From contig JAJDCP010000082.1 in assembly GCA_029260765.1 (NCBI GenBank), forward strand, positions 1-64,000: a stretch of 64,000 bases of DNA. Reading direction: 5' to 3'. This DNA comes from Planctomycetota bacterium. GTDB lineage: Bacteria > Planctomycetota > J058 > JAJDCP01. The notes under the pieces were generated by a model. It was not told the origin of the DNA, did no database searches, and saw only the letters and a program-made list of their open reading frames with translations. Both the position numbers and the translations under genes were made by a program. This document shows, one piece after another, positions 50,001-57,976 of this stretch; position 1 is the first letter of the stretch, and every line of letters starts with the position of its first letter.

Positions 50001-50076
50001 CGCCCTGATCGACTTCATCCGTGACGACACCTCAGGGCTCGGGTCGCTCTACGACATTCTGGGCAACCGCCCGTAG
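47074..50076 (+). CDS. Large lipoprotein of unknown function
   Basis: This 1,000-residue protein has a lipoprotein signal: ALAFLLAGLQLLWIPGC, with Cys followed by NDTLGSGGGSSSG, a flexible tether. Start is uncertain. The ATG at 47074 is given, but a TTG at 47086 has GGAG five bases upstream and may be used instead. The rest is mostly helical, with many acidic, Leu-rich stretches (LLEMIDDGSLPQI, LLDLLARFDSCSLLGS). Two Asp/Asn-rich segments could bind calcium: residues about 200-210 (TDGVDDNGQPNGE) and about 375-400 (DNGTSDPADDYLGYDGN). No family recognised. It probably sits in the outer membrane or periplasm and is transcribed from its own promoter. Confidence 0.88.
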   Translation: MGVTLKLFPRTESSRALAFLLAGLQLLWIPGCNDTLGSGGGSSSGNLVGNLLSQVNLGEQVFQVYRAQVETSPDNATAKLAALDARRSDFVDAVNTIVEPSSVQGVASTLAAMLEMIDDGSLPQITDGLAAAAELLIGANDPNREVLQAMLDLGDSKTVVQVDDLIDFAGRAVNYPETAQVIEALAELIRNTDGVDDNGQPNGERDLVTEITEFLSESMRDAQLAGSGGGLIDDFIDALLVEADIRGNVNFGAPVYVVRADVHNNPAAAVDPNTGTLRLPFVDNDGDLAADVDGAGNPIDSSGQLIDIPPFGGSGSLDAYRRPLNGGGELYYQYFDGKHTLLSLFLQNTAFLLQNNFHEDAFDVLEILLGARNITYDNGTSDPADDYLGYDGNTPLHDFAWGIIELARIPELPQLLSTLSHLLDSDPDRAERLVVGMAVAIDKLQTVSASPGGSPSGSLLDDMIPIFDDIFETPTAGGGSPARAVFDAFHDAHTQSLELPLEIALMMRFREAVRETVPDNDSNDIDEANSIPVDYSKPSWYTENGQLIDNRSDLHQLLDLLARFDSCSLLGSSVAELFLELAADMTPATVSGLITLINNAFGSFLANLICPGSGNDLVALDVLAKSGGLDGLLPLLKAFKDKGEIGLVTHLLATFGLHYESTIRPSEPFAIEVLESGAIEEVLDLLSEATTVQVPGSNDNAADVLADFLAAVIEDDYPVATRNGGAVPTYLHLLMEAGEDVSNMLNGTTASGSLGDLLATLAEPAIERVTNDNGTPNDPSDDFEELKNRSFLPFVAEALAIVSDAVPADNATRQQMLDDAQLAMADAFVSQPFASFIELGEVLQAQSGGSLTPALINLLTPNLNAPDDVFGALIRVVAAGLQSSGDVGALERVMQYLGEVLDPSQGLVIHLVRGLARFLAMDSGQTAISLLRNALNSTSGSAQSPVGILVEIIEQVQAQGSGGSTVTVASMEADVIALIDFIRDDTSGLGSLYDILGNRP

Positions 50077-50106
50077 CGGGCTGCTAGCACGACTTCGCTC
50101 CGGCGC

Positions 50107-50135
50107 TTGACAGCTTCCCGGCTCTGCAGTTTGAT
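50107..50135 (+). promoter_or_regulatory. Promoter of the zinc-ribbon Ser/Thr kinase gene
   Basis: A perfect -35 TTGACA (50107-50112) and TTTGAT (50130-50135) are 17 bases apart. Transcription would start about 15 bases before the TTG start codon, just ahead of its GGGGAGG ribosome site. Confidence 0.5.
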
Positions 50136-50156
50136 GACTCCCGGGGAGGACGTGGC

Positions 50157-51746
50157 TTGAGCGTCATCGTTTGTGTGTGTGGCCATCCGGTCGCCGTTGA
50201 AAACGTACACCTGGCAGAGAAAGTCTGCTGCACACAGTGTGGCCGCGTCGAACAGCGTGAAGAGAACCACGACTTTTCGAGTCTTGGCATCCGCTGCGAC
50301 GACGCTCTGGAGTTCATCCGCAAACGGCGCCTGGTTTCGGACGAGACCGTCGAAGTCGAGGTCGAGACGCCGAGCGAGGTGTCTACAGGAGGCATGGCGC
50401 GCCGCAAGGGCCATGAGCTCGACAAAGGCCGCCGCTTTGGCCAGTACGAGATCCTCGAGAAGATCGGGGCCGGCGGGATGGGCGTGGTCTACGAGGCCTA
50501 CGACAAGTCCCTCGACCGAAACGTGGCCTTGAAGATCCTGGGGCGCGAGTTGGGCACCCGCAAGGACTTCATCGACCGCTTTCAGCGCGAAGCCCGTGCT
50601 GCCGCTCGCTTGTCTCATCCGAACATCACGCATATCTACAGCATCGGCGAAGAGACAGGTTTCCACTTCTTTGCGATGGAGCTGGTGCGCGGTCGCACGC
50701 TCGTCGACCTGGTCAAAGACCGCGGCCCCCTTCCCTACCTCGAGTCCATCGATATCGCGCTGGCGGTGGCCGAGGGACTGAAGGATGCATCGGCACACAA
50801 CATCGTGCACCGCGACATCAAGCCTGCCAACCTGATGCGGCTGCCCGGTGGGCGGGTGAAGATCACAGACTTTGGGCTCGCGAAGGCGTTTCTGGAGAAT
50901 TCCAACGCCACCGCGACAGGCGTGATCATGGGCACGCCCCTGTATATGTCCCCTGAGCAGGCTCAGGGTGAGGTGTGCGACCTGCGTTCAGACATCTATT
51001 CGCTGGGAGGCACGCTCTACTATCTGCTCCACGGGCGGCCGCCGTTCAAAAGGGGCCACGCCATCGCAGTCATCATCGCGCACCTGACCAAACCACTCAG
51101 TTTCCCGCCGGCCACCGCACGGCGCTACCCGGAGAGTGTGTGCAAGCTGCTCGAGCGCATGATGGCCAAGGACCGGGCGGAGCGCTACCAGAACTACGAT
51201 CAACTGATCTCCGACCTGAAACGCGTGCGCGACGGCAAAGATCTCGAAGAAGGCCCACTCGCCCAGATCTACAGTCTGAAGACACCGCAACGCCGGGGCA
51301 GCGACACGATGCGGGCCTCCAAGTTGCGGGTGGCCCAGAGCAACCTGAAGATGGGGCGCAATGACAAGGCTGTGCATCTGCTCGAAGAGCTGACCGGCCA
51401 GCCCGGCGATGTGGGCGTGCGCGCCAGTTTTCTGCTGGTCAAGCACTACCTGAAGCAGGGCAACCAGCCCCACGCCGTCAAGTTGCTCGAAAAGATCCGG
51501 AGTTCCAGCACTGACGGCAGCGACGTGCTGTTCGCGGCCTGGCGCCTGTTCCAGCTCAGCCAGGATCGCGTGGAGCAGGAGAACCTCAACAGCCTCAAGC
51601 ATCTGCAGGCCATGCGCGCGGCGACCGAGGGCAGCGATGTGCCCGAAGAAGCCATCGACGGCTGCATTGCAGCAGTCGAGGCCAACCTGCAGGCCTGCCG
51701 GGAAACGCGGGACTCGATGCGTTTGCTCTACGCCCGCGGCTCCTGA
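50157..51746 (+). CDS. Cytosolic Ser/Thr protein kinase with N-terminal zinc-ribbon-like Cys cluster
   Basis: This 529-residue protein starts at TTG 50157, which has GGGGAGG seven bases upstream. Residues 6-28 carry CVC and CCTQC, the spacing of a small zinc ribbon. The kinase domain (about 97-365) is complete: GAGGMG at 104-109, K126 in ALK, HRD at 218-220 with IKPAN, DFG at 238-240 and SPEQ. The last about 140 residues are helical (LKMGRNDKAVHLLEELTG, then LVKHYLKQGNQPHAVKLLEK), which looks TPR-like and may bind partners. No transmembrane segment is seen, in contrast to the other kinase at 41701. Regulatory targets are unknown. Confidence 0.92.
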   Translation: MSVIVCVCGHPVAVENVHLAEKVCCTQCGRVEQREENHDFSSLGIRCDDALEFIRKRRLVSDETVEVEVETPSEVSTGGMARRKGHELDKGRRFGQYEILEKIGAGGMGVVYEAYDKSLDRNVALKILGRELGTRKDFIDRFQREARAAARLSHPNITHIYSIGEETGFHFFAMELVRGRTLVDLVKDRGPLPYLESIDIALAVAEGLKDASAHNIVHRDIKPANLMRLPGGRVKITDFGLAKAFLENSNATATGVIMGTPLYMSPEQAQGEVCDLRSDIYSLGGTLYYLLHGRPPFKRGHAIAVIIAHLTKPLSFPPATARRYPESVCKLLERMMAKDRAERYQNYDQLISDLKRVRDGKDLEEGPLAQIYSLKTPQRRGSDTMRASKLRVAQSNLKMGRNDKAVHLLEELTGQPGDVGVRASFLLVKHYLKQGNQPHAVKLLEKIRSSSTDGSDVLFAAWRLFQLSQDRVEQENLNSLKHLQAMRAATEGSDVPEEAIDGCIAAVEANLQACRETRDSMRLLYARGS

Positions 51747-51913
51747 GGACCCGATCGGCGCCCTGCGCCAGCGTCTGGCGTCCGACCCCAACCCCATCTC
51801 CAGCGGATTTCCACGCACCGCCGATTCCAGGCGGTTCTGCGGCTTTGGCAAGCGCCTTGCGGCAGAGACCGGCAGGCAAGGGCCGTATCGCCCACAGCAT
51901 GCCGGAGGGAGCC

Positions 51914-52462
51914 ATGAATCCAGAGATCTTTGATGCACACGAGCCGATGTCGTTGCCCGGAATCCCAGCGACGACCGCTCCGACCGTGGCAGTTCCGACG
52001 GTTCTCGGACCACGTTCGGCCGCTGTGCTCTGTGTCCTGCTGACGAGCGTGACGGCCAGCTGGTCGCTGTGCGCCCGTGGCCTGGGCCTGTCCTGGCGGA
52101 CCATCTTGGCGGTCTTTCTTGCGAGCCTGGCCGGCCTGGGAGTATCCCTGGGTGTGCTGAGCCTGCGGGGAATCTCGACGGACTTCCTGCGCCGCCTGGC
52201 AAGGGCCGGTGGCGGTCTGGCCGTGGCGGTGGCCCTGCTCAGCCTGCTGCTCAAGGCCGGTTGGTTCCCGGCACACGCGGGCTGGGGCGGCTTGTTCCTC
52301 ACGCTGATGCCCGTGGCAGTCGGTGGTCTGGCCTGGATGGCGTGGCGGCGGTTGGGCTGGTTGCGGCCCCCGCTACCGGCCACCACCCCGGAAGAGGCAG
52401 CGGTGCCTGCAGCCGTGGCGGCTCCAGAGCCGGAGGCGCCCAGGCTGGCGGAGAGTGCTTAG
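51914..52462 (+). CDS. Small integral membrane protein, unknown function
   Basis: This 182-residue protein starts at an ATG preceded by GGAGGGAG. About four transmembrane helices are visible: AAVLCVLLTSVTASW, TILAVFLASLAGLGVSLGVL, GGGLAVAVALLSLLLKAG and GLFLTLMPVAVGGLAWMAW. The tail is Ala/Pro/Glu-rich and soluble. There is no recognised motif. It follows the kinase by 167 bases on the same strand and may share its transcript, though this gap holds no clear promoter or terminator. Confidence 0.7.
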   Translation: MNPEIFDAHEPMSLPGIPATTAPTVAVPTVLGPRSAAVLCVLLTSVTASWSLCARGLGLSWRTILAVFLASLAGLGVSLGVLSLRGISTDFLRRLARAGGGLAVAVALLSLLLKAGWFPAHAGWGGLFLTLMPVAVGGLAWMAWRRLGWLRPPLPATTPEEAAVPAAVAAPEPEAPRLAESA

Positions 52463-52790
52463 CCGCCTGTTCGGCGCGTTTCCGTGCTCCTTTGGGCCTT
52501 GCCTTTGACCAGATGGTTCTGTCGGGGAATTTAACGCAAAGGCGCAAAGCGGCTGCTGGCGTCCCTGCGCGCATTCCGTGGTTCCACGGGCTGCGCCGGG
52601 GTGTGCGGGTTTCTATGGGTGAGGTTGTGCGTGTTGGCGCGGGGCGGGGAGGGATCCGAGTCTGATCGGGATCGCGGAGCTCCTGACATGGGTTCGCTGC
52701 GAACGGCCTGGAGGGGTTCTGTCGGCTACTATCCGTTGAGACCGTCTTCAACCATGTGAAGCATGCAGAAATCGAAGCCGTCTTCTGTAG

Positions 52791-52809
52791 CGGCGCTCTG
52801 TGAGCGCCG
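52791..52809. repeat. Short palindrome (8-bp arms)
   Basis: CGGCGCTC and GAGCGCCG flank a 3-base loop. It is a perfect hairpin with no following T-run, and of a kind often dispersed between genes as a REP-like element. Confidence 0.5.
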
Positions 52810-52914
52810 GAGGGAGCTCTGGCGGAAGTTGAATCCAGGGATTCTGGGTTGCCCATACGGATCGCTCATCTCGTCGGTCCTAGCAGATTGCGGCAGAGAT
52901 ACTGATTTTCCAAA

Positions 52915-52997
52915 TGTAGGGGCGGGGTTTACACCTCGAGGACTCGGACGCTTCGCTCTCCCGAACGAACGGGCGGGGGTAAACCCCGCACCCTACA
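52915..52997. repeat. 83-bp imperfect palindromic element (MITE/REP-like)
   Basis: The left arm TGTAGGGGCGGGGTTTAC (52915-52932) is matched by the right arm GTAAACCCCGCACCCTACA (52979-52997) with a single mismatch/indel zone. The 46 bases between contain a smaller palindromic section. The size and symmetry fit a non-autonomous repeat. Confidence 0.55.
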
Positions 52998-53679
52998 AGG
53001 GCCCAAAAAACCCTTCTTCGAATTACGCCGCAGTCTGCATAGACCGACGCTACAGGCGGTTCTCAGCAGTTCGAAGGCATTGACCAACCTGACCGAAGAC
53101 TCCGAAGCGAAGTCTCAATCGAGATTTGACCATGTCAGGAGCTCTGGGACCTGACACCGAAGGCCCGCGGTGGGGACGGGAGACCGTGAAGACCGAGGGC
53201 CGAGGCTGGCTTGGATCTCACGGATACGAATCACTGGTGGCTTTCGCTCGAGCCGGGTGCCAGGCAAAGCGGACCGCCCAAACTCCAGCTGCCACCGAAG
53301 CACTCCACGCGGTCCATCTCTCGCCATCGGCGCAGTGTCGATGGAACCGTGTTGGAACGCGATCCATGGGTTTCCAACTGACGATGTATGCCACGGCGGC
53401 AACCTACGCCAGCTACACATTCCGTGGATCCAAAGGCTGGCGATGGTGACGGAGCCCAGCGCACGTCGGATTGCCTCAGCTAGATCGCCGCCCCGCTTGG
53501 ACGAGGGCGTAACGACGCATCGGCGGCCCAGCGCGGAGACTCTTGTCCGTCTTTGCGCCTCTGCGCCCTTGCGCCTTTGCGTTGCATGTCTTCAGGTTGG
53601 CCCCGCGAGGGCGTGTCGAACGGGCCGAGGCTGAGACCCACCCCAGGCAGCCCGTCAGCATTCCGCGAAACCCAGGCGA

Positions 53680-55041
53680 CTATTGCCCTGTAGCCACCCT
53701 CTTGGGCAGCGCCGGAATCAACGGCACGGTCGCGCGCTTGAGGAACATCAGCGCAAAGCAGGTGGTGGAGATGTCTGTCTCGGGCGCGGCGGCTCCGGCC
53801 ATCCCGCCACGGTTGTCGGTCCAGCTGCCGTCGGCGTTCTGTTGGTCGAGAATCCAGTTCCCGCCCTGAACGTACCAATCCTGCTCACCGAAGTAGTGGC
53901 AGCCGGTCAACACACCGGCTCGCTCCAAGCCATATAGATAGTAATACTGATGCCGTGCAACGACGCTGAAGTTCTCAGCGATCCAGGCCGACGCGTCTCG
54001 GATCGCCTGGTCAACCCGACGCCCGTAAAGCTTGTCAAAAAGTCGGTCGCCCTCGAGCACCGACTTGGCGATCACCAGCATCGCGAGGCCGGCGGTCGTC
54101 ATGCTCAGGGTCGGACCCCGCTCCATGCCAGCTCCCGCCGGGGGCGGCGGATCTGGCTCGCGCTGGCCCTCTTCGGTGCCGCCGGGCGGAGGTCCGCCCC
54201 CCGGCCCCTGCCCTTTGTTCAGGCTGAAATAGCCGAATCCTCGGGCCCGCATCTGGACCCGCTCGCCCGCCTCAGTAAACGAACGGATGCGCTCGACCGT
54301 CTCGCTACCCGGCTCGTCTTTGCGCCGCAGCTTGATCAGGTCCTTTTCGAGCTTGTGGATGTCGCGGAAACGGAAATCAGCGGCGGGCACCTGAAACCAC
54401 TCGACCTCGGGGCCATCGTCTTCCTGCGCGTCCAGAAGATGGTCGAGCGCCTTCAACAGCCGCGGGTAGTCTGCATCCAGGCCTAGACGGAAGCCTGATC
54501 CCACGCCCAGCATCGCGTATTGGCTGTTGGAGTGGTCGTGCCATGTCAGTTTGTCGCTCTGGCCGTAGCCCCAGACGAAATTCTGGGCGTCGAACAGCCA
54601 GTCCAGCGCGCCCGTGAGCTTGTCTTTGTCACGCTTGGGGCTGAGCTTCTGGAAGTTTTTGCGCTCCTGGGTCACATAGATCGAACGCGATTTTTGCATC
54701 TGTTCGGGTGTGGGAGCGTAGAGGGCCTCCAGGGTCATCAACAGCAGCCCCACGCCGTAGGTGCGGTCGAGGCTGTAGCCGAGCAGGCGCTCGTAGCCCT
54801 TGATGACCGCTTCGGTGTTGCGGTCGGCCGAGCATTTGGCCAACGTCAGCACGCCCAGTGCCGTGACCCCAAGGGGGTGGCCATCGGCGTGCTTGCCCGC
54901 GAAGGAGCCGTCGTCGAGCTGCTGCTGCTCGAGCCAGGCCACTCCCCGATCGATCGCGTCCTGGACGCGTACCGGGTCGAGTTCTTCCTGGGCAGATACT
55001 GCAACAACAAGTGCAAGCACCAGGGCGAGAGTGCGTTTCAT
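53680..55041 (-). CDS. Secreted alpha/alpha-toroid (prenyltransferase/squalene-oxidase-repeat-like) protein
   Basis: This 453-residue protein has a signal peptide (MKRTLALVLALVVAVSA, before QEE). It then has toroid-type repeats: AIDRGVAWLEQQQLDDGSFAG at the N-terminal end, and YYYLYGLERAGVL with GGNWILDQQNADGSWTDN at the C-terminal end. The DGSF and DGSW turns are the usual repeat markers. A Gly/Pro-rich linker (about residues 280-310) splits the fold. Members of this family include cyclases and alpha-2-macroglobulin-like folds, but secreted Planctomycetota homologues have no proven activity, and no catalytic DxDD motif is seen here. The ATG at 55041 has GGAGG five bases upstream. Confidence 0.85.
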   Translation of the reverse strand: MKRTLALVLALVVAVSAQEELDPVRVQDAIDRGVAWLEQQQLDDGSFAGKHADGHPLGVTALGVLTLAKCSADRNTEAVIKGYERLLGYSLDRTYGVGLLLMTLEALYAPTPEQMQKSRSIYVTQERKNFQKLSPKRDKDKLTGALDWLFDAQNFVWGYGQSDKLTWHDHSNSQYAMLGVGSGFRLGLDADYPRLLKALDHLLDAQEDDGPEVEWFQVPAADFRFRDIHKLEKDLIKLRRKDEPGSETVERIRSFTEAGERVQMRARGFGYFSLNKGQGPGGGPPPGGTEEGQREPDPPPPAGAGMERGPTLSMTTAGLAMLVIAKSVLEGDRLFDKLYGRRVDQAIRDASAWIAENFSVVARHQYYYLYGLERAGVLTGCHYFGEQDWYVQGGNWILDQQNADGSWTDNRGGMAGAAAPETDISTTCFALMFLKRATVPLIPALPKRVATGQ

Positions 55042-55488
55042 GCCAACCTCCGTCTACATCCTTCTAGTAATAGTGTCTCCGCGGGTCTTCGCACGCTCAC
55101 GGAAAAACCCAAACGTGACAAAACCTTTGCAAATCCGGTTCATTTCCACGCGGATCTGACGTCATGAGGACACAATCATGAGCGTCCACGCAGGCCCTCA
55201 AGGAGGCAGCGGACATTCCTCACGAGAATATTTCCGCCTGAGCACTTTTTTGACGGGGGTGACAGCTAAGCTTTGGGTGGCAATGAAAAAGAATCCACAC
55301 ACCGGCTTCCCACGCCGTAATACAGGCGATGGGAGCTCGTTGCATTGCTGCCCACACCGCATTCCACCAGGGTTTTCCAAGGATTTTTGGCAAAAGACTC
55401 AAGATCGCAGATCGGCTGGTCGATCATCAGAAACAGTGGCAGGGAGATTGAACAAAGCCTCCCGCAAACCTTGGGAAGATCAGCAGTT
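55042..55488. other. Intergenic region between divergent genes
   Basis: No ORF in this 447-base stretch is convincing. It contains an imperfect hairpin near 55199-55236 (GCGGA/TCCGC arms) followed shortly by six Ts, and an imperfect palindrome TTTTCCAA...TTGGCAAAA near 55373-55395. It should hold the promoters for the toroid gene and for the small ORF-recN group, but no clean -35/-10 pair was found. Confidence 0.4.
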
Positions 55489-55668
55489 ATGGTTAAACAA
55501 CACGAAAACGATAGCTCGACCAGGATCCGCTCTTTGCCTCTGGACAACGCCAGCGCACCGATCCGCTGGGACCGTGTGATCCAGGCGCGTGAGGCTCTCA
55601 AAAATGGTTGCCTGGACACCCTCGAAGTCTGGCAAGAGACTCTGCGCCGCTTCGCCGCTGACGACTGA
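55489..55668 (+). CDS. Small protein of 59 residues upstream of recN
   Basis: The ATG at 55489 has GGGAAGA about nine bases upstream. The product is hydrophilic with an amphipathic C-terminal helix pair (WDRVIQAREALKNG, then DTLEVWQETLRRFAADD). The layout loosely recalls the C-terminal region of FlgM-type anti-sigma factors (basic helix, short-side-chain turn, second helix), but the resemblance is weak. It ends 41 bases before recN on the same strand, so co-transcription is plausible. Function unknown. Confidence 0.5.
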   Translation: MVKQHENDSSTRIRSLPLDNASAPIRWDRVIQAREALKNGCLDTLEVWQETLRRFAADD

Positions 55669-55709
55669 GAGCACGGCTGTGCCCCAGCTCGGCAGCAAGG
55701 ACCCACACC

Positions 55710-57308
55710 ATGCTCGCTGAGTTGCAGATCGAAGGTCTGGCTCTGATCGCCGACCAGACGATTTCTTTCACTACCGGCCTGAACGTTCTCAGTGGAGCTT
55801 CAGGCGCTGGAAAATCTCTGATTCTGCTCGCGCTCAAGTTGCTGAGCGGTGCGCGCACGGGACGCTCGCCGGTCGGTTCCGGACGTAAGCGTGCGACGGT
55901 ACGTGGATTGTTCCAGTTGAGCCCCTCACTTGCCGAGAGGCTCGGTCTGCCTGACGAGCTTGTGCTCGAACGGCAGGTCAGCGCCGCAGGACGCAGCCGC
56001 TGCCTGCGGAACGGCAAGTTGATCACCAGAGCGCAGCTGTGCCAGCTCGGAGCGAGCTTGCTCGAGATCCATGAGCAGGAAGGCTCGCCGCTGTTACGCT
56101 CGCCTGCCCACCAGACGGGCCTGATCGACCATCTCGCCGGCTGCAGCGCCGACGCGGCCCAGCTGCGGCAACGCCGCAGCGCGCTCGATCAGCAGGCCCA
56201 GGCGTGCCGCGAGGCACGTGAAGACGCCGCCGCCTCCGAGCGACTGGCAGCCGTCTGGAAAGACCGCCTGGCCAGCATCCGGAGCGTGGCTCCTCGCCGA
56301 GGCGAATTGCTCGAGCTCGAGACGCGCCTGGCGCGCATCCGCCAGCTGGCCCGCACCCAACAGGCGCTTGCGGGGGCCGTGACGCTGCTCGAACGGAGCG
56401 ACGGTGCCTGCCTCGAGAAACTGCACAAAGCCGAGCGCGGCCTACGCGGAATCGCTGGTTTCGACGCACCGCTCGAACGGTTGCAGAGTGCCTGGGAAGA
56501 GATTCGTGACGTGGTCGCAGAGCTCGAACACGCTGCCGAGCGCCTGAGTGAGGATGCGCGGGAGTGTGCGCGACTCGAAGAGCGTTGGCGCGTGCTGCGG
56601 CGGCTGGCCGCTCCGCATCGCTACGATCTCGAGGCTGTCCTGGCCGAGGCAGACCAGCTGCATGAGCAGCTCGATGAGTGGCAGAGTCGGGCCCAGCCAG
56701 AGGACCTTGAACGAGAGCTCGCCAAGGCAAATGCGACCTGGCAGAGCGACTTCGAGGCATTGCAGGAGCGCCGCCTGGCAGCCGCACGTAGCCGCATTCC
56801 TGCACTCCATGAACGTCTCACGACCTTGGGTCTCGAGTATGGGCGGCTGGCGGTCGTCGCCAAGGACGCGGGGATTTGTTGGCTGTTTTCGGCCAACCCC
56901 GGAACCGAGCCCCGACCGCTGGCGGAAGTCGGCAGCGGCGGCGAGCTCAGTCGGCTGGTGCTGGCGATGCGTGAGCAGCTGGCCGCGCCCGAAGGGGGCC
57001 TGCTGATCTTTGACGAGATCGACTCGCCTCTGGGTGGACGGCTGGGCGAGCAGTTCGGGCAGTGCCTGCGCAATGTCTCGCGGCGCCATCAGATCATCTG
57101 CGTTACCCACCTGCCGCAGGTTGCGAGTTTTGCAGACCTGCACCTTCTGGTACAAAAGAACCAAGGCAAGGAGAAGACTGTCAGCAGGGTTTTCGCCTTG
57201 GACGGTGCGCAGAGATTGGCCGAACTTGCCGAGATGTTGCGAGGTAGCAGAGCTACAGAGCTCACGCACTGCCAGGTCCAAGAGCTGATCGATGATGCCC
57301 GCTGTTGA
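55710..57308 (+). CDS. recN: DNA repair ATPase RecN
   Basis: This 532-residue SMC-like protein acts in double-strand-break repair. The N-terminal half-domain has Walker A GASGAGKS (residues 29-36). A long coiled-coil-prone middle follows (Glu/Arg/Leu-rich, about 150-360). The C-terminal half-domain has the ABC signature region GSGGELSRLVLAM (about 407), Walker B LLIFDEID (about 430) and the RecN hallmark CVTHLPQVAS (about 463). It is slightly shorter than the usual 550-560 residues; Walker A carries S where most RecN have T or E (GASGAGKS against GETGAGKS). The gene follows a 59-residue ORF and precedes the STAS gene. Confidence 0.93.
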   Translation: MLAELQIEGLALIADQTISFTTGLNVLSGASGAGKSLILLALKLLSGARTGRSPVGSGRKRATVRGLFQLSPSLAERLGLPDELVLERQVSAAGRSRCLRNGKLITRAQLCQLGASLLEIHEQEGSPLLRSPAHQTGLIDHLAGCSADAAQLRQRRSALDQQAQACREAREDAAASERLAAVWKDRLASIRSVAPRRGELLELETRLARIRQLARTQQALAGAVTLLERSDGACLEKLHKAERGLRGIAGFDAPLERLQSAWEEIRDVVAELEHAAERLSEDARECARLEERWRVLRRLAAPHRYDLEAVLAEADQLHEQLDEWQSRAQPEDLERELAKANATWQSDFEALQERRLAAARSRIPALHERLTTLGLEYGRLAVVAKDAGICWLFSANPGTEPRPLAEVGSGGELSRLVLAMREQLAAPEGGLLIFDEIDSPLGGRLGEQFGQCLRNVSRRHQIICVTHLPQVASFADLHLLVQKNQGKEKTVSRVFALDGAQRLAELAEMLRGSRATELTHCQVQELIDDARC

Positions 57309-57446
57309 GAAAACACAGTCTCCACGCCCCTCGCAAGGCCAGGTATGCGAGTCAAAAATGCAGACACAGACTGGCGATGAGCCTGCGACGTCGGTAGAGT
57401 CGAGGAGCAGAGACTCCGTGCGTGGAAGAACGGCCGGGAGAATGCG

Positions 57447-57938
57447 ATGACACAAAAGGAGGACAACATTTGTGTCGCGCGCTCCAAGCGGTCGGTATAC
57501 GTGCGCGTAGAAGGCCTCGGCTCGATGAAGAATGCCAAGACCTTGCAGGAGTTCGCCGAGACTGAGGTGCAACGCGGGCGGCGACGATTCTTCCTCGATC
57601 TCTCGGTCTGCCGCGGCATGGACAGCACATTCATGGGAACCTTGATCGGCATCGGTTCCCAACTCGGCAGCTTCAAGAATGTGATCATCCTCAACCCCAC
57701 CCAACACGCGCTCGATCAGCTCAAGATCCTTGGCCTGCATGAGCTGCTCACGATCAAAGAAGTCAGCAAGCTCCCGCGCAAGCTCGAGATGCACTCGCTC
57801 TCTGCAGTGCTGTGCAGCCAGAAAGAGCTGGTGCGGCTGATCTACGACGCACACAAGTCCCTCTGCAAGCTCGACAAGAAGAATGAGCGGCGCTTCAAGG
57901 CATTCCTGAAGGGTCTGGCCCGGGAGATGGAAGGCTGA
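57447..57938 (+). CDS. STAS-domain protein (anti-sigma-factor-antagonist-like)
   Basis: This 163-residue protein has a STAS domain over about residues 12-115: YVRVEGLGSMKNAKTL, then FFLDLSVCRGMDSTFMGTLIGI. The DSTFMGTL segment contains the conserved phospho-acceptor position (Ser/Thr) of SpoIIAA-type antagonists. A 45-residue basic helical tail (CKLDKKNERRFKAFLKG) follows, which is longer than in minimal antagonists. The ATG at 57447 has GGGAGAA four bases upstream. No anti-sigma kinase is adjacent, so the partner is unknown. The next gene starts 38 bases after its stop. Confidence 0.88.
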   Translation: MTQKEDNICVARSKRSVYVRVEGLGSMKNAKTLQEFAETEVQRGRRRFFLDLSVCRGMDSTFMGTLIGIGSQLGSFKNVIILNPTQHALDQLKILGLHELLTIKEVSKLPRKLEMHSLSAVLCSQKELVRLIYDAHKSLCKLDKKNERRFKAFLKGLAREMEG

Positions 57939-57976
57939 GCCCGACCTCGGGGCTTGGCGAGCAGAAGCGGCGGTCT

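Larger units (their letters stand above)
52533..53583. repeat. 15-bp inverted repeat bounding ~1 kb
   Basis: AACGCAAAGGCGCAA (52533-52547) recurs as its exact reverse complement at 53569-53583. Each copy lies in a slightly longer GCAAAG-type run; the right copy contains three degenerate CTTTGCGCC/TTGCGCC units. Motifs of this type are dispersed intergenic repeats in many bacteria. Whether the pair marks the ends of one inserted element or two independent repeat copies is not decided. Confidence 0.5.
52463..53679. other. 1.2-kb gene-free region with palindromic repeats
   Basis: Open frames here are short, lack ribosome sites and show no protein-like composition. The stretch contains two compact palindromic elements (52791-52809 and 52915-52997) and a 15-base inverted repeat whose arms lie at 52533-52547 and 53569-53583. 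The part from 53100 to 53450 could be a decayed gene, but I cannot assign it. Both flanking genes end here (the left one runs rightward and the right one leftward), so it is a convergent, promoter-free gap. Confidence 0.5.

Noticed and set aside
53126..53634. Open frames on the + strand between 53126 and 53634
   Set aside because: They have no ribosome site, no recognised protein sequence and unusual composition, and they overlap one another in two frames. They may be remnants of a gene, but this cannot be shown.
55178..55579. 133-codon open frame on the + strand
   Set aside because: It overlaps the start of the better-supported small ORF at 55489, has low-quality composition and lacks a convincing ribosome site.
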